64,000 nt of DNA from an uncultured Bacillota bacterium. GTDB taxonomy: Bacteria > Bacillota > Clostridia > Lachnospirales > Lachnospiraceae. Shown piece by piece: positions 27,879 through 37,507 of this stretch. The stretch is taken from positions 1-64,000 of the forward strand of contig CASEXH010000015.1 in the NCBI GenBank assembly GCA_949291945.1, in the 5' to 3' direction. Numbering within the stretch: the stretch's first letter is position 1; each line of letters opens with the position of its first letter. The notes below the pieces were generated by a model that was given only the letters and a program-made list of their open reading frames with translations, did not search any database and was not told the origin of the DNA. The position numbers and the translations under genes are program-made.

Positions 27879-29771
27879 CTATGACAGTTCCAGTTTTCCA
27901 GTATACAACTGATAGTAGGTTCCCTTCATAGCCAGCAGCTCTTTATGGGTACCTCTCTCGATGATCCGTCCGTGTTCCAGAACCATGATGGCATCACTAT
28001 TCCGGATAGTGGACAGTCTGTGTGCAATAACGAATACGGTACGTCCCTTCATCAGGTTATCCATACCCTGCTGCACGATACGCTCTGTACGGGTATCGAT
28101 GCTGGAAGTTGCCTCGTCCAGAATCAATACCGGCGGGTCTGCGATGGCGGCTCTGGCAATAGCCAGCAGCTGACGCTGTCCCTGAGACAGTTCTTCACCG
28201 TCACCGGTAAGTACCGTATCATATCCCTTTGGAAGCATATTGATGAACTGATCCGCATGGGCCAGTCTGGCTGCAGCATAGACTTCTTCGTCCGTGGCAT
28301 CCAGCTTTCCGTACCGGATGTTTTCCATAATGGTTCCGGTAAACAAGTGGGTATCCTGAAGTACGATTCCCAGAGAATGACGGAGATCTGCCTTCTTGAT
28401 CTTGTTGATGTTGATTCCGTCGTAGCGGATCTTACCGTCCTGCACATCATAGAAACGGTTGATCAGGTTTGTAATCGTGGTTTTACCTGCACCGGTAGAA
28501 CCTACGAAGGCAACCTTCTGCCCCGGCTTTGCGTAAAGGGTCAGATCATGGAGTACCATATGATCATCGGTATATCCGAAAGACATATCAAAGAATCTAA
28601 CGTCACCTTTTAATTCTGTATAAGTTACGCTGCCGTCAGCCTGATGAGGATGCTTCCAGGCCCATACTCCTGTACGCTCCTTACATTCAGTAAGGCTTCC
28701 GTCGGCATTCTTTCTGGCATTTACAAGAGTTACATATCCGTCGTCTACCTCCGGCTCCTCATCGATCATATGGAAGATACGCTCTGCACCTGCCAGAGCC
28801 ATGATGATAGAGTTAAACTGCTGGGCAATCTGCATAAACGGCTGTGTAAAACTTCTGGTAAACTGAAGATAAGAAGCCATAATGCCCAAAGTGATGCCGC
28901 CGATCCCGGCTACGGAGAGAACCCCGCCGAAGATGGCTGTGAGCACGAACTGCAGGTTTCCCATATTACCGATGATCGGTCCCATCATACTTGCAAAGGT
29001 ATGAGCGGAAGAAGCGCTTTCAAAAAGACGCTCGTTCAACTTATCAAATTCCTGTTCCGTCTTTCTCTCATGATTGAAGACTTTGATGACTCTCTGACCG
29101 TTCATGTGCTCTTCCACATATCCGGTCACATCTGCCAGGTCGATCTGCTGACGGATAAAGTACTTGCCGCTGTTGCCTCCTACAAATCTGGCTACCACGA
29201 TCATCAGCAGGATCACCAGCACTGCCAGCACTGTAAGGATAGGGCTTAAAACTACCATGGAAATAAAGGTTACCACAATAGTAAAGCTGGACATCAGCAC
29301 CTGAGGGATAGACTGGTTGATCATCTGTCTCAGAGTATCGGTATCGTTAGTATAAAGACTCATGATAGATCCGTTGGTATTCTGGTCAAAATACCGGATG
29401 GGAAGGGTCTGCATATGTTCAAACATCTCGTCTCTTACTTTTTTCAGGACGCCCTGTCCGATAATAACCATCATCCGGTTGTAGACAAAACTTGCAATAA
29501 CGCCCAGGATAAAAATACATGCCAGTACAGCCATTGCCTTATACAGCTCGCTGAAATTCGGATCCTGCTGCCCTACCAGAGGCAGGATAAAGTCGTCCAG
29601 CAGAAATCTCAGTGACAGGGATACTGCTATCGTGGAAACAGAAGTCATAAGTATACAGATCAACACAATGATAAACTGTACTTTATAAGGACCTGTCACG
29701 TATTTCATCAGCCTGCCTGCTGTTTTAATGGTCCCTGCGCTTACCTTTGGTTTATCGTTTGTCTTACTCAT
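27879..29771 (-). CDS. ABC exporter half-transporter, second subunit (MdlB/SmdB type)
   Basis: A 630-aa fusion of a six-helix exporter domain (residues about 25-335) and an ATP-binding domain: Walker A VGSTGAGKTT, signature LSQGQRQ, Walker B LILDEATS, H-loop IAHRLS. It overlaps the preceding half-transporter gene by 8 nt, so the two should form a heterodimer. ATG 29771 has GGGAGG 8 nt upstream. All nucleotide-site residues look canonical here. The MarR gene at the head of the operon suggests export of a toxic or antimicrobial compound; the substrate is unknown. Confidence 0.92.
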   Translation of the reverse strand: MSKTNDKPKVSAGTIKTAGRLMKYVTGPYKVQFIIVLICILMTSVSTIAVSLSLRFLLDDFILPLVGQQDPNFSELYKAMAVLACIFILGVIASFVYNRMMVIIGQGVLKKVRDEMFEHMQTLPIRYFDQNTNGSIMSLYTNDTDTLRQMINQSIPQVLMSSFTIVVTFISMVVLSPILTVLAVLVILLMIVVARFVGGNSGKYFIRQQIDLADVTGYVEEHMNGQRVIKVFNHERKTEQEFDKLNERLFESASSAHTFASMMGPIIGNMGNLQFVLTAIFGGVLSVAGIGGITLGIMASYLQFTRSFTQPFMQIAQQFNSIIMALAGAERIFHMIDEEPEVDDGYVTLVNARKNADGSLTECKERTGVWAWKHPHQADGSVTYTELKGDVRFFDMSFGYTDDHMVLHDLTLYAKPGQKVAFVGSTGAGKTTITNLINRFYDVQDGKIRYDGININKIKKADLRHSLGIVLQDTHLFTGTIMENIRYGKLDATDEEVYAAARLAHADQFINMLPKGYDTVLTGDGEELSQGQRQLLAIARAAIADPPVLILDEATSSIDTRTERIVQQGMDNLMKGRTVFVIAHRLSTIRNSDAIMVLEHGRIIERGTHKELLAMKGTYYQLYTGKLELS

Positions 29772-31497
29772 TCTCTTCACCTCCCTTAACCTGTGACTGA
29801 TAGATTTCCTGATAAATAGCATTTGTCTTCAGAAGCTCTTCAGATGTTCCCATGCCATTGATCTTTCCGTCATCCATTACAATGATCAGATCTGCGTCTT
29901 CCACCGAAGAAATTCTCTGGGCAATGATGATCTTTGTTGTATCCGGAATTTCTTCCCGGAAAGCTTTCCGGATCATAGCATCGGTCTTGGTATCTACCGC
30001 ACTGGTAGAGTCATCCAGGATCAGGACTTTAGGTTTTTTCAGTAACGCCCTGGCAATACACAATCTTTGCTTCTGGCCTCCGGAAACGTTATTTCCGCCT
30101 TCTACGATCATCGTATCATATTTGTCCGGAAATTCCTGAACAAAACTGTCTGCCTGAGCCAGGCGACAGACTCTCTGTACTTCCTCATCTGTGGCATTCT
30201 CATCACCCCAGCGGATATTATCATAGATAGAACCTGTAAAGAGCACATTTTTCTGCAGTACCACAGATACCTGATCACGAAGAGACTCCAGCTTGTAATC
30301 TCTTACGTCTATGCCCCCTACTTTTACCGCACCTTTGGTAACATCATAAAGTCTGGGGATCATCTGTACAAGTGTTGACTTGGCACTTCCGGTACCTCCG
30401 ATGATTCCTACCATCTGTCCGGATTTAATATGGAGATTGATATTCTTCAGAGAAAGATTACCTCCTTCTCCTGCATAGCTGAAATCTACATTTTCAAAAT
30501 CAATATCTCCGTTTGAAACCTCTGTTTTGGCGTCTGCCTTATCTGCCATTTCCGGCACTTCGTTAAGTACCTCTGTGATACGGTCTGTAGAAGCTTCTGC
30601 GATCATGATCAGTACAAAAACGAAAGACACGATCATAAGAGAACTTAAGATCTGAATAGCATAAACGATAACGCTGGTAAGCTCTCCGGTTTCCATGGCT
30701 CCGAAGACAATGCTGCGTCCGCCGATATAAACCATGCAAAGAACTACCAGATACATGGTAAACATCATCACCGGGTTGTTCCAGGCTACGATCTTCTCTG
30801 CAGCAGTAAACAGTTTATAGACAATCCCGGATATTTTATGGAACTTTTCGTCCTCATGTTCTGCTCTTACATAAGCCTTTACTACTCTGGCCGCATTAAC
30901 ATTTTCCTGAACCGTATTATTCAGAACATCATATTCGTCAAATACCTGGATAAAATGAGGATGGGCTTTCTTTGCAATAAAGATCAGAGCCCCGCCCAGG
31001 ATCGGCACAGTGATCAGCAGCATAAGAGCAATATCTGCATTGATCGTCAGCGTCATGACCAGAGATAAGATGATCATGATAGGCGCTCTGACCAGCATTC
31101 GGATGGTCATCATATACGCCATCTGGATGTTGGTAATATCCGTTGTCAGCCTGGTAACCAGACTGGAAGTTGAAAAGTGGTCAATGTTTTTAAATGAAAA
31201 TTCCTGTATTTTATAGAAAATATCATGCCGCAGGTTCTTGGCATATCCTGAGGAAGCGATCGCTCCTGTCCTTCCTGCCATTGCACCGAAAAACAGGGAT
31301 ACCATAGCCATAATAACCAGAACCACACCGATACTCAGTATGTATCCCATATCTCCGTTGGCAATACCTACATCAATGATCCTGGCCATGAGAAGCGGAA
31401 TCAGCACTTCCATAAAAACTTCAAAGATTACGAGAATCGGCGTCATAATAGATTCCTTCTTGTATTCCCGTACAGATTGAAGCAGTTTCCTATTCAT
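29764..31497 (-). CDS. ABC exporter half-transporter, first subunit (MdlA/SmdA type)
   Basis: A 577-aa half-transporter: six helices (residues about 15-300), then an ATP-binding domain with Walker A IGGTGSAKST, signature VSGGQKQ and Walker B VLILDDST. The residue after Walker B is Asp rather than Glu (DDSTSAVD). That is the usual sign of the degenerate ATP site of heterodimeric exporters; the partner has LDEATS. It overlaps both the MarR gene (8 nt) and the second half-transporter gene (8 nt). Confidence 0.93.
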   Translation of the reverse strand: MNRKLLQSVREYKKESIMTPILVIFEVFMEVLIPLLMARIIDVGIANGDMGYILSIGVVLVIMAMVSLFFGAMAGRTGAIASSGYAKNLRHDIFYKIQEFSFKNIDHFSTSSLVTRLTTDITNIQMAYMMTIRMLVRAPIMIILSLVMTLTINADIALMLLITVPILGGALIFIAKKAHPHFIQVFDEYDVLNNTVQENVNAARVVKAYVRAEHEDEKFHKISGIVYKLFTAAEKIVAWNNPVMMFTMYLVVLCMVYIGGRSIVFGAMETGELTSVIVYAIQILSSLMIVSFVFVLIMIAEASTDRITEVLNEVPEMADKADAKTEVSNGDIDFENVDFSYAGEGGNLSLKNINLHIKSGQMVGIIGGTGSAKSTLVQMIPRLYDVTKGAVKVGGIDVRDYKLESLRDQVSVVLQKNVLFTGSIYDNIRWGDENATDEEVQRVCRLAQADSFVQEFPDKYDTMIVEGGNNVSGGQKQRLCIARALLKKPKVLILDDSTSAVDTKTDAMIRKAFREEIPDTTKIIIAQRISSVEDADLIIVMDDGKINGMGTSEELLKTNAIYQEIYQSQVKGGEENE

Positions 31498-31993
31498 ACA
31501 TTTCTTCCCTTCCTTTCATATTGTTCTCTTCTTTTGATAGATTTTCGGACATCTTCTTCAAAACCTTGAGACAGGTCCTGTAGTCCTCCTCCCGGATCCC
31601 CGCTTTCAGCTTATTCTCCACAGTGCGGATATTTTCCATAACTTCCTGACGGATCGTCAGGGCCTTCTGAGTGGGGAGCAGCCGCTTCATCCTGCCGTCT
31701 TTTTTGGAAGACTCTCTGGTGATGAAGCCGTTCTTTTCCATAAGCTGGAGGACCTCTGTGACTGTGGACTTACTGATCCGGAACTCCTTCTCTATATCTT
31801 TCTGATATACCGGCCGTTCCAAAGACTTCATAAGGATATAATGCAATATACGGTTCTGCATGGTAGTCAGCCCACAATCCTTCCAGGTGTAGAAAAAAAT
31901 CGTCCTTTTCAGCTGATGGGAAACGATGTTAATGATCCTTCCCGCATCTTCTGTATCCTTGGGACTTTTCTGCTTTGACTCCTTTTTTTCCAT
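31490..31993 (-). CDS. MarR family transcriptional repressor of the ABC exporter
   Basis: A 167-aa winged-helix regulator: the recognition region KDIEKEFRISKSTVTEVLQLMEKNG is followed by the wing (SKKDGRMKRLLPT), between flanking dimerisation helices. It is first in the operon; its last 8 nt overlap the exporter gene. GAGGTG lies 5 nt before the ATG. A large inverted repeat immediately upstream of its start, just past a near-perfect promoter, is the probable operator, so it should repress itself and the exporter until an inducer binds. Confidence 0.9.
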   Translation of the reverse strand: MEKKESKQKSPKDTEDAGRIINIVSHQLKRTIFFYTWKDCGLTTMQNRILHYILMKSLERPVYQKDIEKEFRISKSTVTEVLQLMEKNGFITRESSKKDGRMKRLLPTQKALTIRQEVMENIRTVENKLKAGIREEDYRTCLKVLKKMSENLSKEENNMKGREEMYE

Positions 31994-32010
31994 TTACTCA
32001 CCTCACTGAA

Positions 32011-32080
32011 TTAGTTCGTGTCCCCAACAGTTCGTGTCCGAACTAATTACATTATAAGGCTCTTTTTCCACCTATGTCAA
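32011..32080 (-). promoter_or_regulatory. consensus promoter and MarR operator
   Basis: Minus strand: TTGACA (32075-32080), 18-bp spacer, TATAAT (32051-32056), both perfect. Directly downstream (32011-32046) is TTAGTTCGGACACGAACT then GTTGGG then GACACGAACTAA. This gives a palindrome AGTTCG-GACA-CGAACT and a second half copy of GACACGAACT. The placement over the transcription start fits autorepression. Confidence 0.88.
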
Positions 32081-32127
32081 TGCATGAATCTGTGAAAAAA
32101 ACATCTCTATTCCAAGGAGTTTTAGGC

Positions 32128-32157
32128 AAAAAAACAGAACCTGCAAAGTCCTGTTTT
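32128..32157 (-). terminator. terminator after the aminopeptidase P gene
   Basis: Minus-strand AAAACAGGAC and GTTCTGTTTT (one G-U pair) with a short loop are followed by a run of T. It lies about 50 bp beyond the stop codon. Confidence 0.65.
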
Positions 32158-32206
32158 TTATAGGTGATATTTTTATTTTCAGACAAGTCATTATGCAAAA
32201 TATGCG

Positions 32207-34012
32207 TTAGTTAAGAGGAGCCGCAGCTTCTTTCAGCCAGGCCTTTTCTTCCTCGTTCAGCATAGGTCCGATCGTTTCATAGACCTTTTTATGGTAAGCA
32301 TTGAGCCAGTCCAATTCTTTTTTGGTAAGCATTTCCGTAAGAATGGCCTCTCTCTCATAGGGTACCAGAGTAACCGTTTCAAATTCCATAAATTGTCCGT
32401 AGGAGTTTTTCTCTGCCTTCTTGCACAGCAGGAGATTTTCTGTACGGATTCCGTATTCCCCTTCCAGATACAGTCCCGGTTCGTCAGAGGTAAGCATCCC
32501 TTCTTCCAGAGGTGTGGCATTCCCTCTCCTGCCCCCGGAACGGATCTTCCAGTTAATATTCTGGGGACCTTCATGAACATTCAGGAGATATCCCACGCCA
32601 TGTCCCGTACCGTGATTGAAGTCCAGGCCATGCTCCCACAAAGGTCCTCGTACCAGTATATCCAGATTGGCTCCGCTGCAGCCGTACTGGAATCTGGCCA
32701 TAGCCATACGGATATGGCCCTGAAGTACCAAAGTAAAATGCTCTTTCTGCTCCTGTGTCAGCTCGCCCACTGCGATGGTTCTGGTTATATCCGTGGTTCC
32801 CTGCCAGTACTGGCCGCCGGAGTCAATAAGAAAGAAACCTTTGGGCTCTACTTTTGCGCAGTTATTTTCTGTAGGCGCATAATGGCACATAGCTGCATTT
32901 GGCCCGTAGGCGCAGATAGTCTCAAAGCTCAGATCCAGACAATCCGGATCTTCCATCCGGAATTCCCGGCTCTTCATGGAAGCACTGTATTCTGTAACCT
33001 CTCCGCCCGGCACATTGTTCTTCAGCCAATAAATAAACCGGCACATTGCTCTGGCGTCTTTGATATGGGCAATCTTCAGATTTTCCATTTCCACGGCATT
33101 CTTATTTCCCTTGAAAATGGCTGCAGGATTGGCCCGGAAAACAAATTCTGTCCCCTGGGGAATATTTTTATAAAGAGTATAGTTGGTACAGGTCTCTTCC
33201 AGCATAACCTTCCTGGCAGGATCTATTTTTTTCACATCTTCGTATACCTGGAAATAGGGGTGAAGGGCTACTCCCGCCTCTTCCAGCTCCTTCCTGACCT
33301 CAGAAGGCACCGCCTCTTCCTGAACGTAAAAATGCACCTGATCCATGGTCAGGATCATATAGGAGAGCACTACCGGATTGTATTCGATATCATTTCCCCG
33401 GATATTCAGCAGCCATACAATGTCGTCCAGGCTGGAGAGCACATGGATATCCGCTCCGGCGTTCTCCATTTCTTCTCTGACCTGAGCGATCTTTTCCTCC
33501 CGGGACTTTCCGGCGTACTTCACATCAAGGACATACACCGGCTCTCTGGACATTTCCGGACGGTCTGTCCAGATTTTTCCTGCAAGGTCAACGCCGCATT
33601 TCATCACTGCCTCTTTGCCGTCAAGAAGTTTCTCATACTCCTTTCCTTCGGCAACGCTGATGGTCCTGCCATCGCAGCCAAGGCAGCCATTCTCGGGCAG
33701 ATTTTCCTGGATAAACGCATCCACTGTGGGAACTCCTTCCTCCCCCATTTTCATCAGGGAAACTCCGGTATCTTCCAGCTGTTTCGCCGCCTGGATGAAA
33801 TATCTTCCATCTGTCCACAGGCAGGCCTGATCCTGTGTCACCACAAGGGTACCTGCTGAACCGGTAAAGCCGGAAATCCAGGCTCTTGCCTTAAAATAAT
33901 CTCCCACATACTCAGACTGATGAAAGTCTGCAGTAGGCACTAAATACATGTCCATTCCTTCAGCCTTCATTTCCTGCTGAAGTTTTGCAATTCTTTCCCG
34001 ATTTGCATTCAT
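32207..34012 (-). CDS. Xaa-Pro aminopeptidase (peptidase M24B)
   Basis: A 601-aa cytoplasmic metallopeptidase removing N-terminal residues ahead of proline. The long form has two creatinase-like N-terminal domains (about 1-300) before the pita-bread domain. Dinuclear metal ligands are visible: DSGGQYWQGTTDITRT (two Asp), FNHGTGHGVG (His), DEPGLYLEGEYGIRTEN (two Glu). This matches the approximately 600-aa eukaryote-like aminopeptidase P. The ribosome binding site is weak (GAAGG). It lies 73 bp after tex and may share its transcript. Confidence 0.93.
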   Translation of the reverse strand: MNANRERIAKLQQEMKAEGMDMYLVPTADFHQSEYVGDYFKARAWISGFTGSAGTLVVTQDQACLWTDGRYFIQAAKQLEDTGVSLMKMGEEGVPTVDAFIQENLPENGCLGCDGRTISVAEGKEYEKLLDGKEAVMKCGVDLAGKIWTDRPEMSREPVYVLDVKYAGKSREEKIAQVREEMENAGADIHVLSSLDDIVWLLNIRGNDIEYNPVVLSYMILTMDQVHFYVQEEAVPSEVRKELEEAGVALHPYFQVYEDVKKIDPARKVMLEETCTNYTLYKNIPQGTEFVFRANPAAIFKGNKNAVEMENLKIAHIKDARAMCRFIYWLKNNVPGGEVTEYSASMKSREFRMEDPDCLDLSFETICAYGPNAAMCHYAPTENNCAKVEPKGFFLIDSGGQYWQGTTDITRTIAVGELTQEQKEHFTLVLQGHIRMAMARFQYGCSGANLDILVRGPLWEHGLDFNHGTGHGVGYLLNVHEGPQNINWKIRSGGRRGNATPLEEGMLTSDEPGLYLEGEYGIRTENLLLCKKAEKNSYGQFMEFETVTLVPYEREAILTEMLTKKELDWLNAYHKKVYETIGPMLNEEEKAWLKEAAAPLN

Positions 34013-34085
34013 GTTAAGCCCTTCTTTCTTCTTTAAAGTAATTTATACCCGCTGATGGGGAAATCTCTCCATGGAAGGATCTCCT

Positions 34086-36230
34086 TTAATGGATACCTTT
34101 CATGGTAAGAGAAATTCTCTTTTTCTTCATATCTACCGATAATACCTTGACCTCTACAATGTCCCCTACACTTACCGCTTCCAGAGGGTGTTTGATATAC
34201 CGGTCTGTCATCTGGGAAATGTGCACCAGACCGTCCTGATGAACGCCGATATCCACAAAAGCACCGAAGTCGATAACGTTCCGGACCGTCCCTTTCAGGA
34301 TCATGCCCTCTTTCAGATCCTTCATCTCCAGCACGTCTGTGCGGAGGATTGGTCTTGGCATTTCCTCTCTTGGGTCACGGCCGGGTTTTGTCAGTTCTTT
34401 TACGATATCCCGGAGGGTCATCTCTCCCACTCCCAGTTTTTTGGCCATCTGGCCATAGTCCTTCACATAATATACCGCCGGGCCGCTGAAGATATCCTCT
34501 GGCTTCATTCCCATCTGAGCCAGGAACTTTTCTGCTGCCTCATAGCTTTCCGGATGAACGCTGGTGCCGTCCAGAGGATTTTTTCCGCCCCGGATTTTCA
34601 GGAAACCTGCACACTGCTCGAAAGCCTTTGGTCCAAGTTTTGCCACTTTTAAGAGGTCTTTTCTGTCTTCAAAACGTCCGTTTTCTTCCCGGTAGGCCAC
34701 AATATTTTTAGCGATGGCCTTACTGATTCCGGATACATACTCCAGGAGAGAAACAGAGGCTGTGTTCAGATCCACTCCTACCCGGTTTACACAGTCCTCC
34801 ACCACTCCGGAAAGGGCCTCTCCCAGTTTTTTCTGGTTCATATCGTGCTGATACTGACCAACACCTATGGATTTCGGATCAATCTTTACCAACTCTGCCA
34901 GCGGATCCTGAAGTCTTCTGGCAATAGATGCCGCACTTCTCTGGCCCACATCAAAGTTGGGGAATTCCTCTGTAGCCAGCTTGCTGGCAGAATATACAGA
35001 AGCTCCAGCCTCGTTGGTGATCACATACTGGACTTTCTCCGGAATTTCCTTTAAAAGCTCCACAATAACCTGTTCAGACTCTCTGCTGGCAGTTCCATTT
35101 CCCACAGAGAACAGGGTAATGTGATACTTTTTGATCAGTTTTTTCAGAGTTTCCTTTGCTGCGGCGATTTTTGCCGGTGTAGTAGGAGCCGTAGGATAGA
35201 TCACCGTTGTATCCAGAACTTTTCCTGTAGGGTCTACCACCGCCAGCTTACAGCCGGTGCGGAAAGCCGGGTCCCAGCCCAGGACCACCTGCCCCTCGAT
35301 GGGAGGCTGCATAAGAAGCTGTTCCAGATTTTTCTTAAACACTTTGATGGCTCCGTCCTCGGCCTTTTCTGTAAGATCGCTGCGAATCTCCCTTTCGATA
35401 GCAGGAGCGATAAGGCGGCGGTAACTGTCTTCCACTACAGTCTTCAGGGTTTCCGTAGTGTTGGGATTATCCCTTGTGATCACCTGCTTTTCCAGATACC
35501 GGAGGATATCTTCTTCCGGGGCCTGGATTTTTACCGTAAGGATCTTTTCCTTTTCTCCCCGGTTGATGGCCAGGACTCTATGGCCTGCCACCTTAGAAAC
35601 CGGTTCCTCATATTCATAATACATATCATAGACTGTAGATTCCTCAGGCTTTTTCGCTGAAGATACCAGAAGTCCGGATTTCATGGTCATCTTCCGGATA
35701 CGGATCCGATAGTCTGCCTCATCGGAAATACTCTCCGCCACAATATCCATAGCTCCTGCCAGAGCTTCCTGAGCATTCTTTACTTCTTTTTCTTCTGAAA
35801 TAAAAGACTGTGCCTCTTCCTCCAGATTCTTATCTGTAGTCTGAAGCCGCAGGATATTGGCCAAAGGCTCCAGACCCTTCTCTTTGGCAATAGTTGCCCT
35901 TGTCCGTCTTTTTGGGCGGTACGGACGGTAAAGGTCCTCTACTACTACCAGTGTCTCTGCTTCCAGGATCTGTTTTTTCAGTTCCTCTGTCAGTTTTCCC
36001 TGCTCTTCAATACTGGAAAGAACCTGGTTCTTCTTATCTTCCAGATTTCTCAGATAGTTCAGCCGCTCAGAAAGATTTCTCAACTGTTCGTCGTTTAATG
36101 CGCCGGTTACTTCTTTTCTGTATCTGGAAATAAAGGGAATGGTATTTCCCTCATCTATTAATTTAACGGCAGCTTCCACCTGCCACTTTTCTACCTTTAA
36201 TTCCTGGGTAATCTTTTGAATAATATCCAT
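34086..36230 (-). CDS. tex: Tex family RNA-binding transcription accessory protein
   Basis: A 714-aa cytoplasmic protein with the full Tex layout. An N-terminal helical part (IPFISRYRKEVTGALND) is followed by a YqgF/RNase H-like domain (VLGWDPAFRTGCKLAVVD), two helix-hairpin-helix motifs (KELLEYVSGISKAIAKNIVAYR region) and a C-terminal S1 domain (GMILKGTVRNVIDFGAFVDIG ... ISLTMKGIH). It binds nucleic acid and influences transcription and stress tolerance in several bacteria. The gene is normal in length; AAAGGGAAAG precedes the ATG. Confidence 0.95.
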   Translation of the reverse strand: MDIIQKITQELKVEKWQVEAAVKLIDEGNTIPFISRYRKEVTGALNDEQLRNLSERLNYLRNLEDKKNQVLSSIEEQGKLTEELKKQILEAETLVVVEDLYRPYRPKRRTRATIAKEKGLEPLANILRLQTTDKNLEEEAQSFISEEKEVKNAQEALAGAMDIVAESISDEADYRIRIRKMTMKSGLLVSSAKKPEESTVYDMYYEYEEPVSKVAGHRVLAINRGEKEKILTVKIQAPEEDILRYLEKQVITRDNPNTTETLKTVVEDSYRRLIAPAIEREIRSDLTEKAEDGAIKVFKKNLEQLLMQPPIEGQVVLGWDPAFRTGCKLAVVDPTGKVLDTTVIYPTAPTTPAKIAAAKETLKKLIKKYHITLFSVGNGTASRESEQVIVELLKEIPEKVQYVITNEAGASVYSASKLATEEFPNFDVGQRSAASIARRLQDPLAELVKIDPKSIGVGQYQHDMNQKKLGEALSGVVEDCVNRVGVDLNTASVSLLEYVSGISKAIAKNIVAYREENGRFEDRKDLLKVAKLGPKAFEQCAGFLKIRGGKNPLDGTSVHPESYEAAEKFLAQMGMKPEDIFSGPAVYYVKDYGQMAKKLGVGEMTLRDIVKELTKPGRDPREEMPRPILRTDVLEMKDLKEGMILKGTVRNVIDFGAFVDIGVHQDGLVHISQMTDRYIKHPLEAVSVGDIVEVKVLSVDMKKKRISLTMKGIH

Positions 36231-36372
36231 ATAGTTACTTTCCCTTTCTTTTTTGATTCCTTAACCCATAAAACTCTATCACGTATTTTTCTAAAAATCA
36301 AGGAGGTCTTGCCCCCTTTATCTTTACATGCTAAAATAGGTAAAAACATTACAGAAATGAGGTTCTAAACTT

Positions 36373-36993
36373 ATGGACAATCAAACCGAAGGCAATTACT
36401 ATCAGCCTTACCGGCCTGAGGATCCGGCCCCTGCCCCGCCTCCCCGGTATTATGACGGGAACCAGAATTTTGCCACCCTTTCTCTGGTCATGGGAATCCT
36501 GGCGCTGGTTTCTCTTTGCTGTTTTCCTTTTATATCTATTCCTTTTGCCGGACTGGGGATCTTATTTTCCTGCCTTTCCAAAGGCAGATTTTCCCGTCCC
36601 GGACCAGCCAAGGCAGGCCTGGCAATTTCCAGCGCCCTGCTGGCGATCCTGACAGCACTGATCCTTGTTCTTTGCGCCCTGGCAGTCTCCTCTCCTGTAG
36701 GAAGAAGCTTTCTCCAGGACTACATGGATCTGCTTACATCCGACAATATCACCCAGCAGGATCTTTATAACTTTATCGAGAAATATACCAGTGAGTTTTC
36801 CGGTTCAGATTCCTATTCCCAGCCGGACACTCCTTACTATGACAACGGCGGGGATGCTTACGAAGATTTCTTTAACGACTACTATGATTATTTTAATGGA
36901 GGAGATGGATATCCGGGATATTCCTATCCTGACGGAGGAGATTACCCTGAATACCAACAGCCCCCTTCCGGAACAGGAGACAACTATATTTAA
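36373..36993 (+). CDS. DUF4190-like small membrane protein with acidic Tyr/Gly tail
   Basis: A 206-aa protein of unknown function. The N-terminus is proline-rich (PAPAPPPRYYDG). Two membrane segments follow (about 40-75 and 88-118) in a DUF4190-like arrangement (LSLVMGILALVSLCCFP ... KAGLAISSALLAI). The C-terminal 70 residues are very acidic and full of Tyr, Asp, Gly and Pro (DYYDYFNGGDGYPGYSYPDG), low-complexity and probably disordered. It starts 18 nt after a GAGG site. Its stop overlaps the convergent DUF2752 gene by 4 nt. Confidence 0.7.
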   Translation: MDNQTEGNYYQPYRPEDPAPAPPPRYYDGNQNFATLSLVMGILALVSLCCFPFISIPFAGLGILFSCLSKGRFSRPGPAKAGLAISSALLAILTALILVLCALAVSSPVGRSFLQDYMDLLTSDNITQQDLYNFIEKYTSEFSGSDSYSQPDTPYYDNGGDAYEDFFNDYYDYFNGGDGYPGYSYPDGGDYPEYQQPPSGTGDNYI

Positions 36994-37415
36994 AGGATTC
37001 CTGTTCCCCACAGAATCTTCACCATATTTTTTACAAAACACTGGAGTATGATCACCGCCGCTTCCAGATAGAGAAATTTATCTGTGTAAGGGAGACCGAT
37101 CTTCAGGCGGCCTTTTGACAAGGACTCTATGGTATGGGAAACCATGAACCATACATAAAGGGCAGCGGCAACCACTACTCCTGGATGATACCAAAAAGAC
37201 TGAAAGATATGACCGGAAAGCAGCAGACGGCAGGCCCTTGTTCCTCCGCAGCCCGGGCAGTACAGTCCGGTAAGGCTGTGGAATACACAGGAAGGAAGTG
37301 AAAACTCTAGGCCCAGGAAATACTCTGCAGCCAGCCAGAAGACCAGCAGCCCCAGCAGGATCAGGCCGCAGATATAAATTCCTTTTTCCTGCTGCCGGTT
37401 TCTGTTCTGACTCAT
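36990..37415 (-). CDS. DUF2752 domain membrane protein
   Basis: A 141-aa protein with about three helices and the DUF2752 signature CVFHSLTGLYCPGCGGTRAC: cysteines of the CPxCGxTR kind, placed just after the first helix. Function unknown. ATG 37415 is chosen because AGGCGGGAAGG lies upstream; the longer reading would begin within a tract of unrelated codons. Two neighbouring genes also encode small membrane proteins of unknown role, but on the other strand. Confidence 0.8.
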   Translation of the reverse strand: MSQNRNRQQEKGIYICGLILLGLLVFWLAAEYFLGLEFSLPSCVFHSLTGLYCPGCGGTRACRLLLSGHIFQSFWYHPGVVVAAALYVWFMVSHTIESLSKGRLKIGLPYTDKFLYLEAAVIILQCFVKNMVKILWGTGIL

Positions 37416-37507
37416 AGCCTTCCCGCCTTTCCTGTAAAAATTATGATAGAAGATTATACTACAAGATCCGCAGTCAAGCAAACCTTATTCAGATTGGAGA
37501 TAATTAT